Shown here: positions 3,989 to 5,487 of the stretch, piece after piece | Numbering within the stretch: the stretch's first letter is position 1 | How the letters are laid out: each line of letters starts with the position of its first letter | Assembly: GCA_946482355.1 (NCBI GenBank) | Contig: CAMLRE010000172.1 | Coordinates: 1-5,487 of the forward strand | Direction of reading: 5' to 3' | From: an uncultured Bdellovibrio sp. | GTDB lineage: Bacteria > Bdellovibrionota > Bdellovibrionia > Bdellovibrionales > Bdellovibrionaceae | Length of the DNA stretch: 5,487 nt | The notes under the pieces: model-generated | Databases searched by the model: none | The model's input: the letters and a program-made list of their open reading frames with translations, nothing else | Told to the model about the DNA's origin: nothing | Position numbers and translations under genes: made by a program

Positions 3989-5287
3989 TTACTTACACAC
4001 TGCCGTTTGTAAGATAAGGTCTTGATTTTCATCGCCTTCGATACACATACCGGCTGTCGCATTGATGTTTGATAAGAAATCTTGTGTGCCTACATATTGA
4101 AAATTACCGGCTAAAATTTTGGCTTGATCAGCATCTTTAGCAAAGTAAGCTTCTGTACCTTGAGCAATTGAAGCTGTGATTGAACCTTGTTCAGAAAACA
4201 GTGGGTTAGATACTGCCGTTAATTGACCATCGATAGCCGATAAGAATTTTAATCCTACATGACCACCTTGGTACGAAGTCACTTGGGCATCAACCTGACC
4301 GTTTACCGTTAATTGAGCCATCGCTTGACCATCAGCTTTAGCAGTTACAGTTGAAGATTTTAACTTAACACCTGAAAACTCAATCATCGACATGGCGTTA
4401 TTTAAAGTTGCTAAACCACTACCACCTGGAAAAGATAATGCTACGGCGTGATTGATATTATCGTGATCATGTACCGGAAAGATCGCTTCAACAGCTGGAA
4501 CATTAACTTGTAACGAAGCTAAATTCATCGCTGGAAAAGCTGAAAGCGTAGCTACATTTTGACCGGCTTCAATAGCGAAGTCATAACTTTGCATTTCATG
4601 ATTTACACCTTGCACACGAATTTTTTGATTCACTGTTAAATCAACAATCGTAGCACCCAATTTTTGCGCAACTGTTACTGAAACATTACCCGAAGCCGAT
4701 GATGGTAATTCCATAGATTCTTCTTGGTGAGCTACGATAATTTCGTCAGCTTTTGCTAAAGCAGATAATAAACCGGCTAAATCAAATTGGGCTGAAATTA
4801 ATTCTGGCGTGTAAACAAAGCCAAAAGCTTTAATATTTGCTAGGTAAATTTCAACATAACCAGACGAAGCGTCTTGCTCTACTTGTGCTAATTTAATTTT
4901 TGAAAAAATGTCTTGGCAAGTTTCTGGATTGTTTTTTGCCAAAATTTCGCTGCAGATACGTGTATCCGGTGAATATACTGTTGCACCGTTATCACTTAAT
5001 TCATTGGCTAATAAATAATCGATGGCTTTTTTAACATCGTTTTCAGTTTCCATCGAAATTTTTTCAGGCGGGTGTTCTAAATCTAAATTTTTTAAGAACT
5101 GGCTATCGACTAATACATTATTGAAGCTATCAACTAAACCTGTAGCTTGAGTTTCTAAAGCAGCCATTAAAGCTGAGCGGCCTGAAGGCTGAGCGATTGG
5201 CGTAACTTCAACTTGTTCTTCTTTACAACCTACAGTTGAAAGAACTAAGGCACCACATGCGATCGATTTTAAAATTGTTTTATTCAT
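3989..5287 (-). CDS. Predicted outer-membrane lipoprotein of unknown function, 432 aa
   Basis: Residues 1-20 are a lipoprotein signal peptide (MNKTILKS, then a hydrophobic core) ending in the lipobox-like LSTVGC, so C21 would be lipidated. The residue after it is Lys, not Asp, which by the Escherichia coli sorting rule suggests the outer membrane. An alternative cysteine at residue 11 has a Lys too close to be a lipobox. The mature protein starts with a charged linker, then a helical section to about residue 110. A cysteine pair, C112 and C124, sits in RICSEIL and ETCQDIF. A long region of Val/Ala/Thr/Gln-rich beta-type sequence follows (about 200-380), and a second cysteine pair, C415 and C431, lies near the end (AGMCIEG, TAVCK). 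An ATG at 5287-5285 is chosen because AGGAG lies five bases before it and it begins the signal peptide. A longer frame from 5374 lacks both. No known domain is recognised. Confidence 0.83.
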   Translation of the reverse strand: MNKTILKSIACGALVLSTVGCKEEQVEVTPIAQPSGRSALMAALETQATGLVDSFNNVLVDSQFLKNLDLEHPPEKISMETENDVKKAIDYLLANELSDNGATVYSPDTRICSEILAKNNPETCQDIFSKIKLAQVEQDASSGYVEIYLANIKAFGFVYTPELISAQFDLAGLLSALAKADEIIVAHQEESMELPSSASGNVSVTVAQKLGATIVDLTVNQKIRVQGVNHEMQSYDFAIEAGQNVATLSAFPAMNLASLQVNVPAVEAIFPVHDHDNINHAVALSFPGGSGLATLNNAMSMIEFSGVKLKSSTVTAKADGQAMAQLTVNGQVDAQVTSYQGGHVGLKFLSAIDGQLTAVSNPLFSEQGSITASIAQGTEAYFAKDADQAKILAGNFQYVGTQDFLSNINATAGMCIEGDENQDLILQTAVCK

Positions 5288-5487
5288 AACATCTCCTTTT
5301 GTTAGTGTTTGGATAAACGCTGGACAAATAGAGATATTGCTAATTGATGGCCAACTTAATGGTGTTGAAATCATTGGAGAAAATTGAATACCGGGGTGCT
5401 AAAAATTCAGCGCTGCAAGATTTTCAGCAGTAAAAGCTGCTTAAAATTCTAAAGGTTGTCTCGAAGTGATACGCTTTAGAATGGCTG
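5288..5487. other. Upstream region of the lipoprotein gene, with a hairpin at 5421-5446
   Basis: This 200-base stretch must hold the lipoprotein promoter, but I see no convincing -35/-10 pair. A hairpin, AGCAG (5426-5430) with CTGCT (5437-5441), extended by TTTT/AAAA after one mismatch, has no strong T run on either side. On the minus strand one frame entering from the edge ends at 5441 after 14 codons (ending ITSRQPLEF) just at this hairpin. It could be the tail of an upstream gene, but it is too short to call. On the plus strand an ATG at 5481 is cut by the edge. Confidence 0.3.

Overview
The window is about 40% G+C and looks like the chromosome of a Gram-negative (diderm) bacterium. It encodes a lipoprotein, two proteins with the alternating aromatic/polar pattern of outer-membrane beta-barrels, several Sec-type signal peptides, strong AGGAGG-type ribosome binding sites and tRNA genes that encode their own CCA. 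A predatory Bdellovibrio-like lineage would fit, but that is an impression from style and not a proof.

Left part (1-1000): a small AT-rich pair of genes lies on the minus strand. A 120-residue cytosolic protein, possibly of the DUF6864 type, overlaps by ATGA the start of a membrane protein that runs off the left edge. The pair lies immediately 3' of a tRNA-Ser(GCT) gene (minus). A divergent spacer then leads to tRNA-Arg(ACG) (plus).

Middle (1034-2380): a predicted 214-residue outer-membrane barrel (minus) is transcribed divergently from a GTG-started, membrane-anchored periplasmic protein of 143 residues (plus). The space between them carries three AAGCTT repeats. The 143-residue gene is followed closely by tRNA-Asn(GTT) and a clear rho-independent terminator.

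Right part (2387-5487): everything is on the minus strand. In transcription order there is a 432-residue lipoprotein, a strong terminator hairpin, a 231-residue predicted outer-membrane protein, and two small secreted proteins. These last two are tandem paralogues: they share the end of the signal peptide, the C-terminal dodecapeptide and the ribosome binding site, but their middles have diverged. The terminator leaves almost no room for a promoter before the 231-residue gene, so read-through or a promoter inside the lipoprotein gene is likely. No function can be assigned with confidence to any protein here. No transposase, integrase, CRISPR array or known defence effector is visible. The observations most worth following are the paralogue pair and the tRNA-adjacent AT-rich pair.
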